From Stenotrophomonas sp. SAU14A_NAIMI4_8 (lineage in GTDB: Bacteria > Pseudomonadota > Gammaproteobacteria > Xanthomonadales > Xanthomonadaceae), in contig NZ_CP025999.1 of assembly GCF_003086695.1 (NCBI RefSeq), forward strand, positions 62,001 to 126,000: DNA of 64,000 nt. Reading direction: 5' to 3'. The notes under the pieces are model-generated. The model worked only from the letters and a program-made list of their open reading frames with translations. It was not told the origin of the DNA and searched no databases. The translations under genes were made by a program, and so were the position numbers. Positions 33,922-42,418 of the stretch are shown one piece after another. Position 1 is the stretch's first letter; each line of letters begins with the position of its first letter.

Positions 33922-35898
33922 ATGCACGGTCTCAATCCCCCCCAAGCCGCCGCCGTCCTGCACATCGAAGGCCCCCTGCTGGTGCTGGCCGGTGCGGGCA
34001 GTGGCAAGACGCGTGTGATCGTCGAAAAGATCGCCCACCTGATCGGCTGCGGGCGCTACCCCGCGCGCCGCATCGCGGCGATCACCTTCACCAACAAGTC
34101 GGCCAAGGAAATGCGCGAGCGCGTGGCCAAGCGCCTGCGCGAGCAGGATGCCGACGAGGTGACCATCTGCACCTTCCACGCCCTGGGCCTGAAGTTCCTG
34201 CAGATCGAACACGCGGCCGTGGGATTGAAGCGTGGCTTCTCGATCTTTGATGCCGACGATGCCGCTGCGCAGATCAAGGACCTGATGTCCGGCGCCAAGC
34301 CCGATGACATCGAGGACATGAAGAACCTGGTGTCGCGCGCGAAGAACGCCGGCCTGTCGCCCGAACAGGCGATGGCTGCCGCGCGCAGCAACCGGGAAAA
34401 GGAAGCGGCCAGCGTCTACGAGCGCTACCAGCTGCGCCTGACCGCCTTCAACGCGGTGGACTTCGATGACCTGATCCGCCTGCCGGTGCAGGTGCTGGAA
34501 GAAAATCCGGATATCGCCGTGGCCTGGCGCGAGCGCATCGGCTACCTGCTGGTGGACGAATGCCAGGACACCAACGATGCGCAGTACCGGCTGCTGAAGC
34601 AGCTGGCGGGCGAAAAGGGCAACTTTACCTGCGTGGGTGACGATGACCAGTCGATCTACGCCTGGCGTGGCGCCAACCCGGAAAACCTGCAGCAGATGGG
34701 GCGCGACTACCCTGCGCTGGAAATCATCAAGCTGGAGCAGAACTACCGCTGCTCCAACCGCGTGCTGCGCGCGGCCAATGCGCTCATTGCCAACAACCCG
34801 CACGAACACCTGAAGAAGCTGTGGAGCGACCAGGCCGACGGCGAGCGCATCCGTGTGTGGGAATGCCGCAACAGCGAACACGAAGCAGAAAAGGTCGCCG
34901 CCGAAATCGCCTTCGTGGCGCAGTCGCGCAAGGTGCCGTGGAGTGATTTCTGCATCCTGTTCCGCGGCAACTTCCAGTCGCGTCCGTTGGAAAAGGCGAT
35001 GCAGCTGCTGCGCATTCCCTACCACCTGACCGGCGGCACCATGTTCCTGGAACGCCAGGAAGTGAAGGACACGCTGGCCTGGCTGCGGCTGCTGGTGAAC
35101 CCGGACGACGACACCGCGTTCATGCGTGCGGTGCAGTCGCCCAAGCGCGACGTCGGTGCCGGCACGCTGGCCAAGCTGGCCGAGCTGGCGCAGGAAAAAG
35201 ACATCCCGATGGCGCACGCCGCCGAAGCGATCGGCGCGCTGCAGCAGTTGCCCCCGCGGGCGGCCAACAGCCTGGCGCGCTTCACCGACATCCTGCGCGA
35301 CCTGCGTGCGCAGACCCGCCAGATCACCTCCGGCGACATGATCCGCAAGGTGGCCAAGGAATCGGGGTTGTTGAGCGAACTGCGCCAGCAGGCCAAGGAA
35401 GAGGCCAGCTACCAGCGCCGTGCCAACAACATCGAGGAACTGGCGCAGTGGTTCGAGGGTGGCCCCCGCGGTGCCACCGCCGCCGACCTGGCCGGCCAGC
35501 TCGCCCTGCTGTCGCGCAGCGACAAGGACGAGGGTGGCAACCAGGTGCGCATGATGACCATGCATGCGTCCAAGGGTCTGGAATTCCCGTACGTGTTCAT
35601 CGTCGGCTGCGAAGACGGGGTGCTGCCGCACCAGGTCAGCCTGGACGAAGGCAACCTGCAGGAAGAACGCCGCCTGCTGTACGTGGGCATCACCCGCGCC
35701 AAGATCCAGCTGTGGATGAGTTACAGCAAGCTGACGCGCAAGTTCGGCGAGCATGTGCGGTTGAAGCCGAGCCGGTTCTTCGAGGAGATTCCGGCCGAGG
35801 AAATCCAGCGCGACGGTGCCGATCCGGTGGCCGATGCGGCGCGCAAGAAAGAGCGCGCGACGGCGGGATTGGCGGCGATCGAGGCGCTGTTCGATTGA
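33922..35898 (+). CDS. rep: ATP-dependent DNA helicase Rep
   Basis: A 658-residue SF1A 3'-5' helicase that clears proteins ahead of replication forks. Motifs are in order: the Q-motif MHGLNPPQAAAV, Walker A AGAGSGKTRVI near residue 28, motif Ia ITFTNKSAKEM, Walker B LLVDECQDTN, motif III GDDDQSIYAWRGA, motif IV YRCSNRV, motif V MTMHASKGLEF and motif VI YVGITRAK. The length and MHGLNPPQ start match Rep rather than UvrD. The ATG at 33922 is correct because the Q-motif starts here; the frame is open further upstream over the Sel1 gene. Confidence 0.95.
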   Translation: MHGLNPPQAAAVLHIEGPLLVLAGAGSGKTRVIVEKIAHLIGCGRYPARRIAAITFTNKSAKEMRERVAKRLREQDADEVTICTFHALGLKFLQIEHAAVGLKRGFSIFDADDAAAQIKDLMSGAKPDDIEDMKNLVSRAKNAGLSPEQAMAAARSNREKEAASVYERYQLRLTAFNAVDFDDLIRLPVQVLEENPDIAVAWRERIGYLLVDECQDTNDAQYRLLKQLAGEKGNFTCVGDDDQSIYAWRGANPENLQQMGRDYPALEIIKLEQNYRCSNRVLRAANALIANNPHEHLKKLWSDQADGERIRVWECRNSEHEAEKVAAEIAFVAQSRKVPWSDFCILFRGNFQSRPLEKAMQLLRIPYHLTGGTMFLERQEVKDTLAWLRLLVNPDDDTAFMRAVQSPKRDVGAGTLAKLAELAQEKDIPMAHAAEAIGALQQLPPRAANSLARFTDILRDLRAQTRQITSGDMIRKVAKESGLLSELRQQAKEEASYQRRANNIEELAQWFEGGPRGATAADLAGQLALLSRSDKDEGGNQVRMMTMHASKGLEFPYVFIVGCEDGVLPHQVSLDEGNLQEERRLLYVGITRAKIQLWMSYSKLTRKFGEHVRLKPSRFFEEIPAEEIQRDGADPVADAARKKERATAGLAAIEALFD

Positions 35899-35901
35899 CC
35901 C

Positions 35902-35994
35902 GGGGTCGGATCCCTTCCCGCAGGGAAGGGCTCTGACCCCAGCACCGTCCTGACAGGGGTCAGAGGCCTTCGCTCCGCGAAGGGATCCGACCCC
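35902..35994. repeat. Two GGGGTC...GACCCC hairpin repeats in opposite orientation
   Basis: The unit at 35902-35940 reads GGGGTCGGATCCCTTCCC to GGGAAGGGCTCTGACCCC. The unit at 35956-35994 reads GGGGTCAGAGGCCTTCGC to GCGAAGGGATCCGACCCC, so it is the flipped form. They are 15 bases apart, downstream of rep and before the acetyltransferase gene. Each can form its own hairpin, or the pair can fold together. Confidence 0.8.
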
Positions 35995-36039
35995 GGCACA
36001 TCGCCCTACAATCAGGCCTCTCCCTCAACAGGCCTGCGC

Positions 36040-36576
36040 ATGCACCCCATCGAAAGCGAACGCCTGCGCCTGCGCGCCCTCGAGCCGGATCGCGATGCGG
36101 CGCCGATGCTGGCGCTGCTCAACGATCCCGGCTTCCTGCGCTTCATCGGCGACCGCAAGGTGCGCAGCGAGGAACAGGCGCGCGAGTACATCGCGCTGCG
36201 GGTGCTGCACAGCTATGCGTTGAACGGGTTCGGCATGTACGCCATCGAGCGGCTGTCCGATGGCGCCTGGCTGGGCAATGCCGGTCTGGTGCGGCGCGAT
36301 GGCCTGCCGGGGCCGGATATCGGCTATGCGGTGCTGGCGGCGTTCGGCGGCCAAGGCTATGCCAGCGAGGCGGCGCGGGCGGTGTTCGCGCATGCGCGTG
36401 CGGAGCTGGGCATCGAGGAACTGTACGGCATCACCGACCTGGACAACGTGGCCTCCGGGCGCATCCTGCTGGGCCTGGGCATGCAGGAACGCGGGGTGAT
36501 CCAGCTGCCGGGCGTGGACGCGGCCAGCCGCTTGTATGCCACACCGGGCGCTGCGGCGGTTCAACAGCCAGCATGA
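36040..36576 (+). CDS. GNAT-family N-acetyltransferase (RimJ/RimL-like)
   Basis: A 178-residue acetyltransferase. It starts MHPIESERLRLRALEPDRDA, the usual RimJ-type opening that groups with the Acetyltransf_3 family. The acetyl-CoA binding loop is AAFGGQGYASEAARAVFAHA, a good match to the R/Q-x-x-G-x-G/A signature. The acceptor is not predictable; it could be a protein N-terminus or a small amine. A TACAAT -10 lies 28 bases before the ATG (36006-36011), so it probably has its own promoter after the twin hairpins. Confidence 0.85.
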   Translation: MHPIESERLRLRALEPDRDAAPMLALLNDPGFLRFIGDRKVRSEEQAREYIALRVLHSYALNGFGMYAIERLSDGAWLGNAGLVRRDGLPGPDIGYAVLAAFGGQGYASEAARAVFAHARAELGIEELYGITDLDNVASGRILLGLGMQERGVIQLPGVDAASRLYATPGAAAVQQPA

Positions 36577-36622
36577 GCCAGTGGAGTAAGGTGCAGGTCT
36601 GTTTTCCTGCACGGATGCTCCG

Positions 36623-37630
36623 ATGCTGATCAACGCGTATTCCACCCTCGGCCACGTACTGGCACCGCCACCACAGGCCGACGCTGCCAACGTCCGTGGT
36701 CTGGATGACCCCGCACTGGCCCCGCACCTGGGCGGCTTCGTGAACTACGTGCTGGGCCACGGCGACGGGCAGATGACCGCCGCGCGCTATCACCTGATGC
36801 GGCACGTGCAGCGCGTGCGCCAGCACTATCTGTTCGAGCTGGCCGAAGCCGATCTTGGGGCGCTGCAGCCTTGGCTGCTCCAGGCCAACGCGGTGTGCTT
36901 CCTGGAAGATGGCAGCGTCCGCGATCCGGCCGGCAAGGTGCTGTTGGGTGACGCGCTCGATCCGCAGGCGCAGGTGCCCTATCCCGTCGACGCCGAGCAG
37001 CGCCGGGCGCGCAGCCAACAGCAGCTGCAGGCCCACGCGGTGCATGCCCCGCCGTCATTGCCACCCGTGGTGGGCGCGGCCGAGGCACAGCTGCGCGCGC
37101 CTGCCCAGGTCTGGGCCAGAGCACAGGCGCTGCTGGCGTGTGCGCTGCGCGCCGAGGCGCTGCAGGCCGGTGACCCACCGTTGAGCCTGGCCGAGTTGGC
37201 CGGGCGCCTGCCGGCCCTGCCCGAGGCCTTGAGCCCGGCTGAGGCCGCCTTCATCGAGCACGGGGACGCCGAGGCGGCTCTGCCGTTCGGATGGCGCTAC
37301 GAGAGCCTGGCCGTGCTGCTGTGGGCGCTGGGCCTGTCCGAGGTGTTGCCGTGGCCGCAGGCGACCTGTGCCGTGCCGGATGTGGTGGGTGCCCTGCTGC
37401 AGAAGGCTGACAGTGGCAGCGCGCCTGCGGCCCTGCGCGATACCGCCGAGCTGCTGGATGCGCTGGATCTGCACTACCGGCTGCACTGGGCTGCGCGTGA
37501 GGCCCAGCGCCAAGGTGCACCGATGCCCGGTGCGCTGGAGGGCGGCGTGATCTACGAGCGCCACTACGCGCTGAACTGGTTGTTCTGCTTTGAACAGGCC
37601 GACTGGGACGACGTGGATACGCCGACCTGA
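36623..37630 (+). CDS. DUF4272-domain protein of unknown function
   Basis: A 335-residue soluble protein. The last 160 residues are a DUF4272 domain: FGWRYESLAVLLWALGLSEV, LPWPQATCAVPDVVGALL, LLDALDLHYRLHWAAREA and the end VIYERHYALNWLFCFEQADW with DDVDTPT. The first 170 residues (MLINAYSTLGHVLAPPPQAD onward) resemble the N-terminal part seen in other DUF4272 proteins. No signal peptide, catalytic motif or known role. The ATG at 36623 is preceded by a weak site. It appears monocistronic, with a GTGCCGACC/GGTCGGCAC hairpin (37677-37697) after it. Confidence 0.75.
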   Translation: MLINAYSTLGHVLAPPPQADAANVRGLDDPALAPHLGGFVNYVLGHGDGQMTAARYHLMRHVQRVRQHYLFELAEADLGALQPWLLQANAVCFLEDGSVRDPAGKVLLGDALDPQAQVPYPVDAEQRRARSQQQLQAHAVHAPPSLPPVVGAAEAQLRAPAQVWARAQALLACALRAEALQAGDPPLSLAELAGRLPALPEALSPAEAAFIEHGDAEAALPFGWRYESLAVLLWALGLSEVLPWPQATCAVPDVVGALLQKADSGSAPAALRDTAELLDALDLHYRLHWAAREAQRQGAPMPGALEGGVIYERHYALNWLFCFEQADWDDVDTPT

Positions 37631-37676
37631 GTCTGCGGGGCGAGGGTGGTCAGGCCGCCCTCGCTGGTATGGCACC

Positions 37677-37697
37677 GTGCCGACCAACGGTCGGCAC
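37677..37697. terminator. Perfect 9-bp hairpin between convergent genes
   Basis: GTGCCGACC (37677-37685) pairs with GGTCGGCAC (37689-37697) around AAC. It lies between the convergent DUF4272 and yceH genes. It resembles the SMAG stems at 45122 but is followed by CCACC instead of CTACC. It may end both transcripts. Confidence 0.55.
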
Positions 37698-37705
37698 CCA
37701 CCCCC

Positions 37706-38362
37706 TCAGCCGCGCAGTGCAGCCAGCTGCGCCTGCAGTTCTGCCACGGTGGCCTCCAGCTGCTCCACCCGGGCCAGCAGGTCCGGGTCGGCGCCGGCGG
37801 GACTGCTGCCACCACCGCTGCCGGCGTATTTCGCCGCCAGGGCCGCGCCATCCACTTCACCGCACAGCAGGTGCATGTAACGGTCTTCGCGCTGGCCGCT
37901 GGCGCGCGGCAGCACCAGCAGCAGGCCACGCTGCTGCAGGCGTTCGATCGCGTGGCGGGCTTCGTCGGTATCGGCGAAACGGTGCAGGCGCTCGCTGCGC
38001 GTCACCAGTTCGCCCAGGGTCTGCGGCCCACGCAGCAGCAGCAGGGCCAGCAGCACGGTCTGCTGCCGGGTCAGGTCCAGCGCGGCCTGCAGGCGGTGCT
38101 CGTAGCGGTCGGCGCGCGACGAGAAGTGCTGGCGGGCCAGGCCCAGCGTCTCCAGCTGGCGCAGGGCGTGCTGCACGCTGCCGGCATCGAGGTTCATCAC
38201 CGGCTCGCGGGCGGTCTTCTGGTTGGCCGCCGACTGCGCAGCGTTCACCGTCAGCGGATAGGTGTCCGGCGTGGTCGCCTCCTTCTCCACCAGGCAGCCC
38301 AGCAGGCGGGCCTGGATGGCGTCGAGCAGGGGAACGTCGGGGGTCGGGGCGGAATCGGTCAT
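37706..38362 (-). CDS. yceH: YceH family protein (DUF480 / UPF0502)
   Basis: A 218-residue protein with two winged-helix domains. The first carries [20 protein letters not shown] and [20 protein letters not shown], the classic YceH opening. The second has [20 protein letters not shown] and ERLHRFAD. The C-terminus ends in a short coiled coil ([20 protein letters not shown]). Such folds suggest DNA binding, but no function is established. The ATG at 38362 begins [17 protein letters not shown]. It is divergent from the acid phosphatase lipoprotein. Confidence 0.92.
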   Translation of the reverse strand: MTDSAPTPDVPLLDAIQARLLGCLVEKEATTPDTYPLTVNAAQSAANQKTAREPVMNLDAGSVQHALRQLETLGLARQHFSSRADRYEHRLQAALDLTRQQTVLLALLLLRGPQTLGELVTRSERLHRFADTDEARHAIERLQQRGLLLVLPRASGQREDRYMHLLCGEVDGAALAAKYAGSGGGSSPAGADPDLLARVEQLEATVAELQAQLAALRG

Positions 38363-38464
38363 GGCAGCCTGCAGCACGCAACGGGTGAACCGGGAAGCAT
38401 AGCGGCCCCGGTGGCGTCTTTGCCGGTAAAATGGGCCGGTATATCTGAATGCCGGTGAATCCTG

Positions 38465-39388
38465 ATGCGTCGTCCCGTTGCCCTGTCCCTGAGCCTGCTC
38501 GCCACTGCGGCGCTCGGCCTGTCCGCCTGCAAGCGCGTGGATGCGCCTGCCGCTGAAGCCGCCGCCCCGGAGGCTGCGGCCGCCACTGCCAAGGCAGAAG
38601 GCGCGCCCGATGCCACCGCCAACGACAACCTCAATGCGGTGCTGTGGATGCAGCGTGCGCAGGAATACAAGGCGATCACCGAGCAGACCTACCGCGCCGC
38701 CGCCGACCACCTGGACGTGGCGCTGAAGGAAGCCCATTGGGACGCCCTGGTGCCGGAAGAGCGCGGCAACGATGCCAAGGGCCTGAAGCCGGCGGTGGTG
38801 CTCGACCTGGATGAGACCGTGCTGGACAACTCGCCCTACCAGGCGCGCCTGGTGCGCGATGGCAAGGAATACGACGAGCTGAGCTGGGACCAGTGGGTGG
38901 CCGAAAAGAAGGCCAAGGCCATTCCCGGCGTTGTCGATTTCGCCAAGGCCGCCAACGCCAAGGGCGTGACCCTGCTGTACATCTCCAACCGCGCCGTGCA
39001 CCTGAAGGACGCGACCCTGGCCAACCTGCGCGAGCAGGGCCTGCCGGTGGCCGATGACAGCGTGTTCCTGGGCCTGGGCACCGTGGTGGAAGGCTGCGAG
39101 CAGGCCGGCAGCGAGAAGAACTGCCGCCGCCGCCTGGCCGGGCAGAAGTACCGCGTGCTGATGCAGTTCGGCGACCAGCTGGGCGATTTCGTCGAAGTGA
39201 CCGCCAACACCAACGAAGGCCGTGACGCGCTGCTGCAGCAGTACCACGACTGGTTCGGCGAGCGCTGGTGGATGCTGCCGAACCCGACCTACGGCGGTTT
39301 CGAGCCGGCCCAGTTCAACAACGATTACAGCCAGTCGCGCCAGGCCCGCCATGATGCCAAGCGCGCCGCGCTGGACTACGCACCGTGA
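38465..39388 (+). CDS. Lipoprotein acid phosphatase / 5'-nucleotidase, e(P4) family (HAD class B/C)
   Basis: A 307-residue lipoprotein with lipobox LSAC (C22). The HAD motif I is [13 protein letters not shown] (D114 nucleophile, D116 acid/base), motif II is LLYISNR, and the conserved [13 protein letters not shown] and FGDQLGDF (motif IV acidic pair) follow. Members hydrolyse nucleotides such as NMN in the periplasm or outer membrane. It begins with [21 protein letters not shown] -10-like TAAAAT lies about 35 bases upstream. The stop overlaps the pyrF GTG start (GTGA), an odd coupling of an exported phosphatase with pyrimidine synthesis. Confidence 0.88.
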   Translation: MRRPVALSLSLLATAALGLSACKRVDAPAAEAAAPEAAAATAKAEGAPDATANDNLNAVLWMQRAQEYKAITEQTYRAAADHLDVALKEAHWDALVPEERGNDAKGLKPAVVLDLDETVLDNSPYQARLVRDGKEYDELSWDQWVAEKKAKAIPGVVDFAKAANAKGVTLLYISNRAVHLKDATLANLREQGLPVADDSVFLGLGTVVEGCEQAGSEKNCRRRLAGQKYRVLMQFGDQLGDFVEVTANTNEGRDALLQQYHDWFGERWWMLPNPTYGGFEPAQFNNDYSQSRQARHDAKRAALDYAP

Positions 39389-40110
39389 GCCGCGCGCCCC
39401 TGCCGCTGCGCGCTGACGAGCGCCTGATCTTCGCCCTGGACGTGCCTGACCGCGTGCAGGCGCTGGAGTGGGTGGACCGTCTGGGCGACAGCGTGGCGTT
39501 CTACAAGATCGGCATGGAACTGCTGGCCTCCGGCGAGTACTTCCAGGTGCTCGACGAACTGGCCCGCCGCGACAAGCGCGTGTTCGTCGACCTGAAGTTC
39601 TTCGATATTCCGGCCACCGCCGCCGCCGTGATCAAGCGCCTGTCGCAGTGGCCGGTCAGCTACGCCACCATCCACGGCTGGCACCCGGCCATGATGGAGG
39701 CCTGCGCGGCCGCCAACAGCAGCGACATGCGCCTGCTGGCGGTGACCGTGCTGACCTCGATGGGCCGTGCGGACCTGGCGCAGATGGGCATCGACCGCGA
39801 ACCGGTCGACGTGGTGGTCGAGCGCGCGCTGGCCGCCCAGGCGGCCGGCATCGACGGGGTGATCGCCTCGGGCCAGGAAGCCGGTCCGATCCGCGCCGCC
39901 ACCGGTGCCGGGTTCTCGATCGTCTGCCCGGGCATCCGCCCCGGTGGCCCGGTGGGCGATGACCAGAAGCGCACGGTGGGCGTGGCCCAGGCCTTCGCCG
40001 ACGGCGCCGACGCCATCGTGGTCGGCCGCCCGATCCGGCTGGCGGCCGATCCGCAGGCCGCCGCACGTGCCATCCAGCAGGAAATCGTGGCGGCTCTGGC
40101 TGCCCGCTGA
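39385..40110 (+). CDS. pyrF: Orotidine 5'-phosphate decarboxylase
   Basis: A 241-residue enzyme (EC 4.1.1.23) for the last step of UMP synthesis. The catalytic D-x-K-x-x-D tetrad is [10 protein letters not shown] (D69, K71, D74) with K41 in [18 protein letters not shown] and [11 protein letters not shown] are the phosphate-gripper loops. The start is a GTG at 39385 that overlaps the preceding TGA by four bases. A hairpin terminator follows 32 bases after the stop. Confidence 0.97.
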   Translation: MSRAPLPLRADERLIFALDVPDRVQALEWVDRLGDSVAFYKIGMELLASGEYFQVLDELARRDKRVFVDLKFFDIPATAAAVIKRLSQWPVSYATIHGWHPAMMEACAAANSSDMRLLAVTVLTSMGRADLAQMGIDREPVDVVVERALAAQAAGIDGVIASGQEAGPIRAATGAGFSIVCPGIRPGGPVGDDQKRTVGVAQAFADGADAIVVGRPIRLAADPQAAARAIQQEIVAALAAR

Positions 40111-40142
40111 GCCTGCCGGCGACGTACCGCACTTCCGCACCC

Positions 40143-40177
40143 CGAACGCCATCCCACCCACCGTGGGATGGCGTTCG
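40143..40177 (+). terminator. Long hairpin terminator after pyrF
   Basis: CGAACGCCATCCCAC (40143-40157) pairs perfectly with GTGGGATGGCGTTCG (40163-40177), a 15-bp stem around CCACC, followed by CATTTGTG. The stem is strong; the U tract is short. Confidence 0.75.
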
Positions 40178-40325
40178 CATTTGTGCGGATGATCCTGTCG
40201 CAAGCATCCCCAGCGGCGAAAACTGTGCGCGGGTCGGCGCAACGGCGCGCCGCTGTGCTTCCCAATCGGTGAACCGGCACGGCCTCTGGCTGCCGGCCCA
40301 CCCACGATGAAGGGAGTACACCTAC

Positions 40326-41141
40326 ATGGATCGCAATACCCTGTTCCTGCTGGCCGGCCTGCTCGCCGCGTCCAGCACCGCCAGCGCGGCGCCGGCGCCA
40401 CGCGAAACGCCGCGCATCATCGGCGGCGAAAGCGCCCAACCGGGCCAGTACCCGTTCATGGTCAGCCTGCAGGGGCTGTCCTACGGCGATACCGACTACG
40501 ACCGGCACTTCTGCGGCGGCACCCTGATCTCACCCAGCTGGGTCCTGACCGCCGCCCATTGCGTGCAGGGCGCACAGCCGGCTGCGCTGGCGGTGCTGGG
40601 CGGCGCCACCGCGCTGTCCACCGAAGCCAGCCCGCGGCCCTCGAACGTGCGCGCCCTGCACGTGCACCCGGCGTTCAACAGCGGCAGCGCGCTGGAACAC
40701 GACGTGGCCCTGATCCAGCTGGACGCGCCGCTGGCCGACGCCGAACCGGTGCAGGTGCGGCTGCGCCCGGATGCCAGCTACCTCAAGCCCGGCCGCGATT
40801 TCACCGTGATCGGCTGGGGCACCACCGAAAGCGGCGCCGACGCCTTCCCCACCCATCTGCAGACCGTGCAGGTGCCGTTCGTGCCCTTCGCCGAGTGCCA
40901 GCAGGCCTACGCCGGCGAGCTGTCGCGCGGCAAGGTCATCTGCGCCGGTCGCGAAGGCATGGACAGCTGCCAGGGCGATTCCGGCGGGCCGTTGCTGCTG
41001 CGCCTGCGCGAAGGCTGGACCCAGTTCGGCATCGTCAGCTGGGGCGAGGGCTGCGCGCTGGCCGGCTACCCCGGCGTTTATGCCCGAATCGCCGAAAAAC
41101 ATGCCGTGGATTTCATTGAAGCGGTGTGGCAGAAGGATTGA
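40326..41141 (+). CDS. Secreted trypsin-like serine protease (S1A)
   Basis: A 271-residue chymotrypsin-fold protease. The signal peptide ends near ASAAP. A short propeptide finishes in R30, directly before IIGG (31-34), the zymogen activation site. The triad is H78 (LTAAHC), D126 (EHDVALIQL) and S219 (QGDSGGP). D213, six residues before S219, is the S1-pocket Asp that gives Arg/Lys specificity, and SWGEGC with GYPGVY supports trypsin rather than elastase. Three disulfides are likely (HFCGG-AAHC, ECQQ-VICAG, DSCQG-GEGCA). Such animal-like trypsins occur sparsely in Gammaproteobacteria. The ATG at 40326 follows GGGAG. Confidence 0.93.
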   Translation: MDRNTLFLLAGLLAASSTASAAPAPRETPRIIGGESAQPGQYPFMVSLQGLSYGDTDYDRHFCGGTLISPSWVLTAAHCVQGAQPAALAVLGGATALSTEASPRPSNVRALHVHPAFNSGSALEHDVALIQLDAPLADAEPVQVRLRPDASYLKPGRDFTVIGWGTTESGADAFPTHLQTVQVPFVPFAECQQAYAGELSRGKVICAGREGMDSCQGDSGGPLLLRLREGWTQFGIVSWGEGCALAGYPGVYARIAEKHAVDFIEAVWQKD

Positions 41142-41166
41142 GTCAATAAAATCAATTATTTAAATT
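41138..41166 (+). promoter_or_regulatory. AT-rich promoter for the candidate small RNA
   Basis: TTGAGT (41138-41143), a 17-base spacer and TAAATT (41161-41166) make a plausible sigma-70 promoter in the most AT-rich stretch of this part of the window. The -35 overlaps the protease stop codon. The predicted start of transcription is near 41174. Confidence 0.4.
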
Positions 41167-41173
41167 GTGTTAC

Positions 41174-41312
41174 ATGAAGTATTGCCTGAACTTGAAGGTC
41201 GGCGTAGCATCGCCGCCATCCGGCCTCGTGCCGGAACCGTGCGACACCTTGTCCTCCGGCCTTGTGCCGGTTTGAAGAGCCTGCGATCCCGGTGATCCGG
41301 GCTCTTTTTTTT
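41174..41312 (+). ncRNA. Candidate structured small RNA (~140 nt), unassigned
   Basis: Between the protease and the lipoprotein gene there is no convincing reading frame. There are four stem-loops in a row: GGCG/CGCC at 41201-41214, CCGGC/GCCGG at 41220-41234, CCGGC/GCCGG again at 41256-41270, and AAGAGCC/GGCTCTT at 41275-41306 followed by an eight-T run. The two CCGGC hairpins differ only in the loop (CTCGT and CTTGT). A promoter-like element sits just upstream. A free-standing promoter-to-terminator unit suggests a small RNA; I cannot assign it to a family. It could also be just a long 3' region of the protease message. Confidence 0.4.
41275..41312 (+). terminator. Strong intrinsic terminator
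   Basis: AAGAGCC (41275-41281) pairs with GGCTCTT (41300-41306), with an inner GATC/GATC pairing, followed by T8 (41305-41312). It is the best canonical rho-independent terminator in the window. It ends either the protease message or the candidate small RNA. Confidence 0.85.
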
Positions 41313-41328
41313 GTATGCCTGCGCAGTG

Positions 41329-41371
41329 GCGTCAGCGCCCTTCTGCCGGGCCGCGGAAGGGATCGGACCCC
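41329..41371. repeat. Degenerate GGGGTC...GACCCC hairpin repeat
   Basis: GCGTCAGCGCCCTTC on the left and GGAAGGGATCGGACCCC on the right resemble the other copies, with one end eroded and a larger loop. It lies after the strong terminator and before the lipoprotein gene. Confidence 0.5.
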
Positions 41372-41458
41372 GGTCTGCGCGGGAAACCGTGACCGTGCGG
41401 CTTGCCGCTGTCACCTCGCAGGCCGCAAGATGCGGACCGGTCCGGGGAGTCCGAATGC

Positions 41459-42418
41459 ATGAGCGTGGCAAGGGCAGTGCAAACAAGGTCTGCGCGTTAC
41501 GGGGGGCTGTTGGCCGTGCTGCTGCTGGCGGTGGCCGCCTGCCGCCAATCCAGCCCGGACGCCGTCGCGCCTGCCGCTGAGCCCGTCGCTGCGGTACAGG
41601 CCATGGCCCAGCGCCTGGCCGAAGATGATCTGGTCGGTTACGCCAGGCTGGCCGTACCGCCCAGCCAGTACCAGAGGCTGCAACAGGCCTGGGACGAAGG
41701 CCACAGCCAGTGGCCGCTGACCGAACTGCCGCTGGGCGACCAGTTGCTGCCGATGCTGTCGGCCCTGCGCGAACCCGATGCCGGCCCCCGCTTGCAGCGC
41801 AGCTTCGACCGCCAGCTGGCCGGCCAGGCCAGCGCGGTGCGCCAGGCCGCGCAGTCGATGGGCAACTTCGGGGTGCAGTACCTGCAGCACCAGAAGGGCT
41901 ACACGCCCAGCCAGCAGGCGCACTACGTGCAACTGGTGCAGACCCTGGCCCTGTGGGCGCAGGGCGCCCCGATCAGCGACCGTGCGCGGGCGCGCAGCAC
42001 CATCAGCGCGCTGGTCGGCGCCGCCGGCAAGGTCGGCTTCGGCGACGAGGACGGCCTGCGTGCGGCCGGCATGGAAGGCAGCCTGCAGCAGCTGGCACCG
42101 TTCATCCACACCCTGAAGGCCGTGCTGGCCAGCTACGGGCTGGGCGTGGACGAAGCGCTGCGCAGCCTGCAGGGCGAGCTGCTGTCGGTGCAGGGCGACA
42201 ACGCCCTTGTGCGCATGACCTACGAACTGGCCGGCAGCACCCTGACCCTGCAGTTGCCGCTCAGCCGTCGCGAAGGCCACTGGTACCTGACCCGTACCCT
42301 GGCCGATACCGACGCCCTGCTGCGCCAGGCCGATGCCGCGCGCGCGGCCGCCGCACCGGCACCCACCGCGGCCCCGGACGCGGCCGGGGAAGCGGCAACA
42401 CCGCCGCCTAAGCCATAA
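41459..42418 (+). CDS. Lipoprotein of unknown function
   Basis: A 319-residue lipoprotein: the leader from MSVARAVQTRSARYGGLLAV runs to lipobox VAAC. The mature part is helical (LAEDDLVGYARLAVPPSQYQ, LQQLAPFIHTLKAVLASYGL) and ends in a beta segment (LVRMTYELAGSTLTLQLPLS, WYLTRTLADTD) and an Ala/Pro tail. I do not recognise the family. The start at 41459 has GGGGAG upstream; an earlier in-frame codon at 41402 would bury the signal. The stop TAATG overlaps the plsB start, which suggests coupling. Confidence 0.72.
   Translation: MSVARAVQTRSARYGGLLAVLLLAVAACRQSSPDAVAPAAEPVAAVQAMAQRLAEDDLVGYARLAVPPSQYQRLQQAWDEGHSQWPLTELPLGDQLLPMLSALREPDAGPRLQRSFDRQLAGQASAVRQAAQSMGNFGVQYLQHQKGYTPSQQAHYVQLVQTLALWAQGAPISDRARARSTISALVGAAGKVGFGDEDGLRAAGMEGSLQQLAPFIHTLKAVLASYGLGVDEALRSLQGELLSVQGDNALVRMTYELAGSTLTLQLPLSRREGHWYLTRTLADTDALLRQADAARAAAAPAPTAAPDAAGEAATPPPKP

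Noticed and set aside
33817..35754. A 645-codon open frame on the minus strand
   Set aside because: It is antisense to rep, whose helicase motifs are all present.
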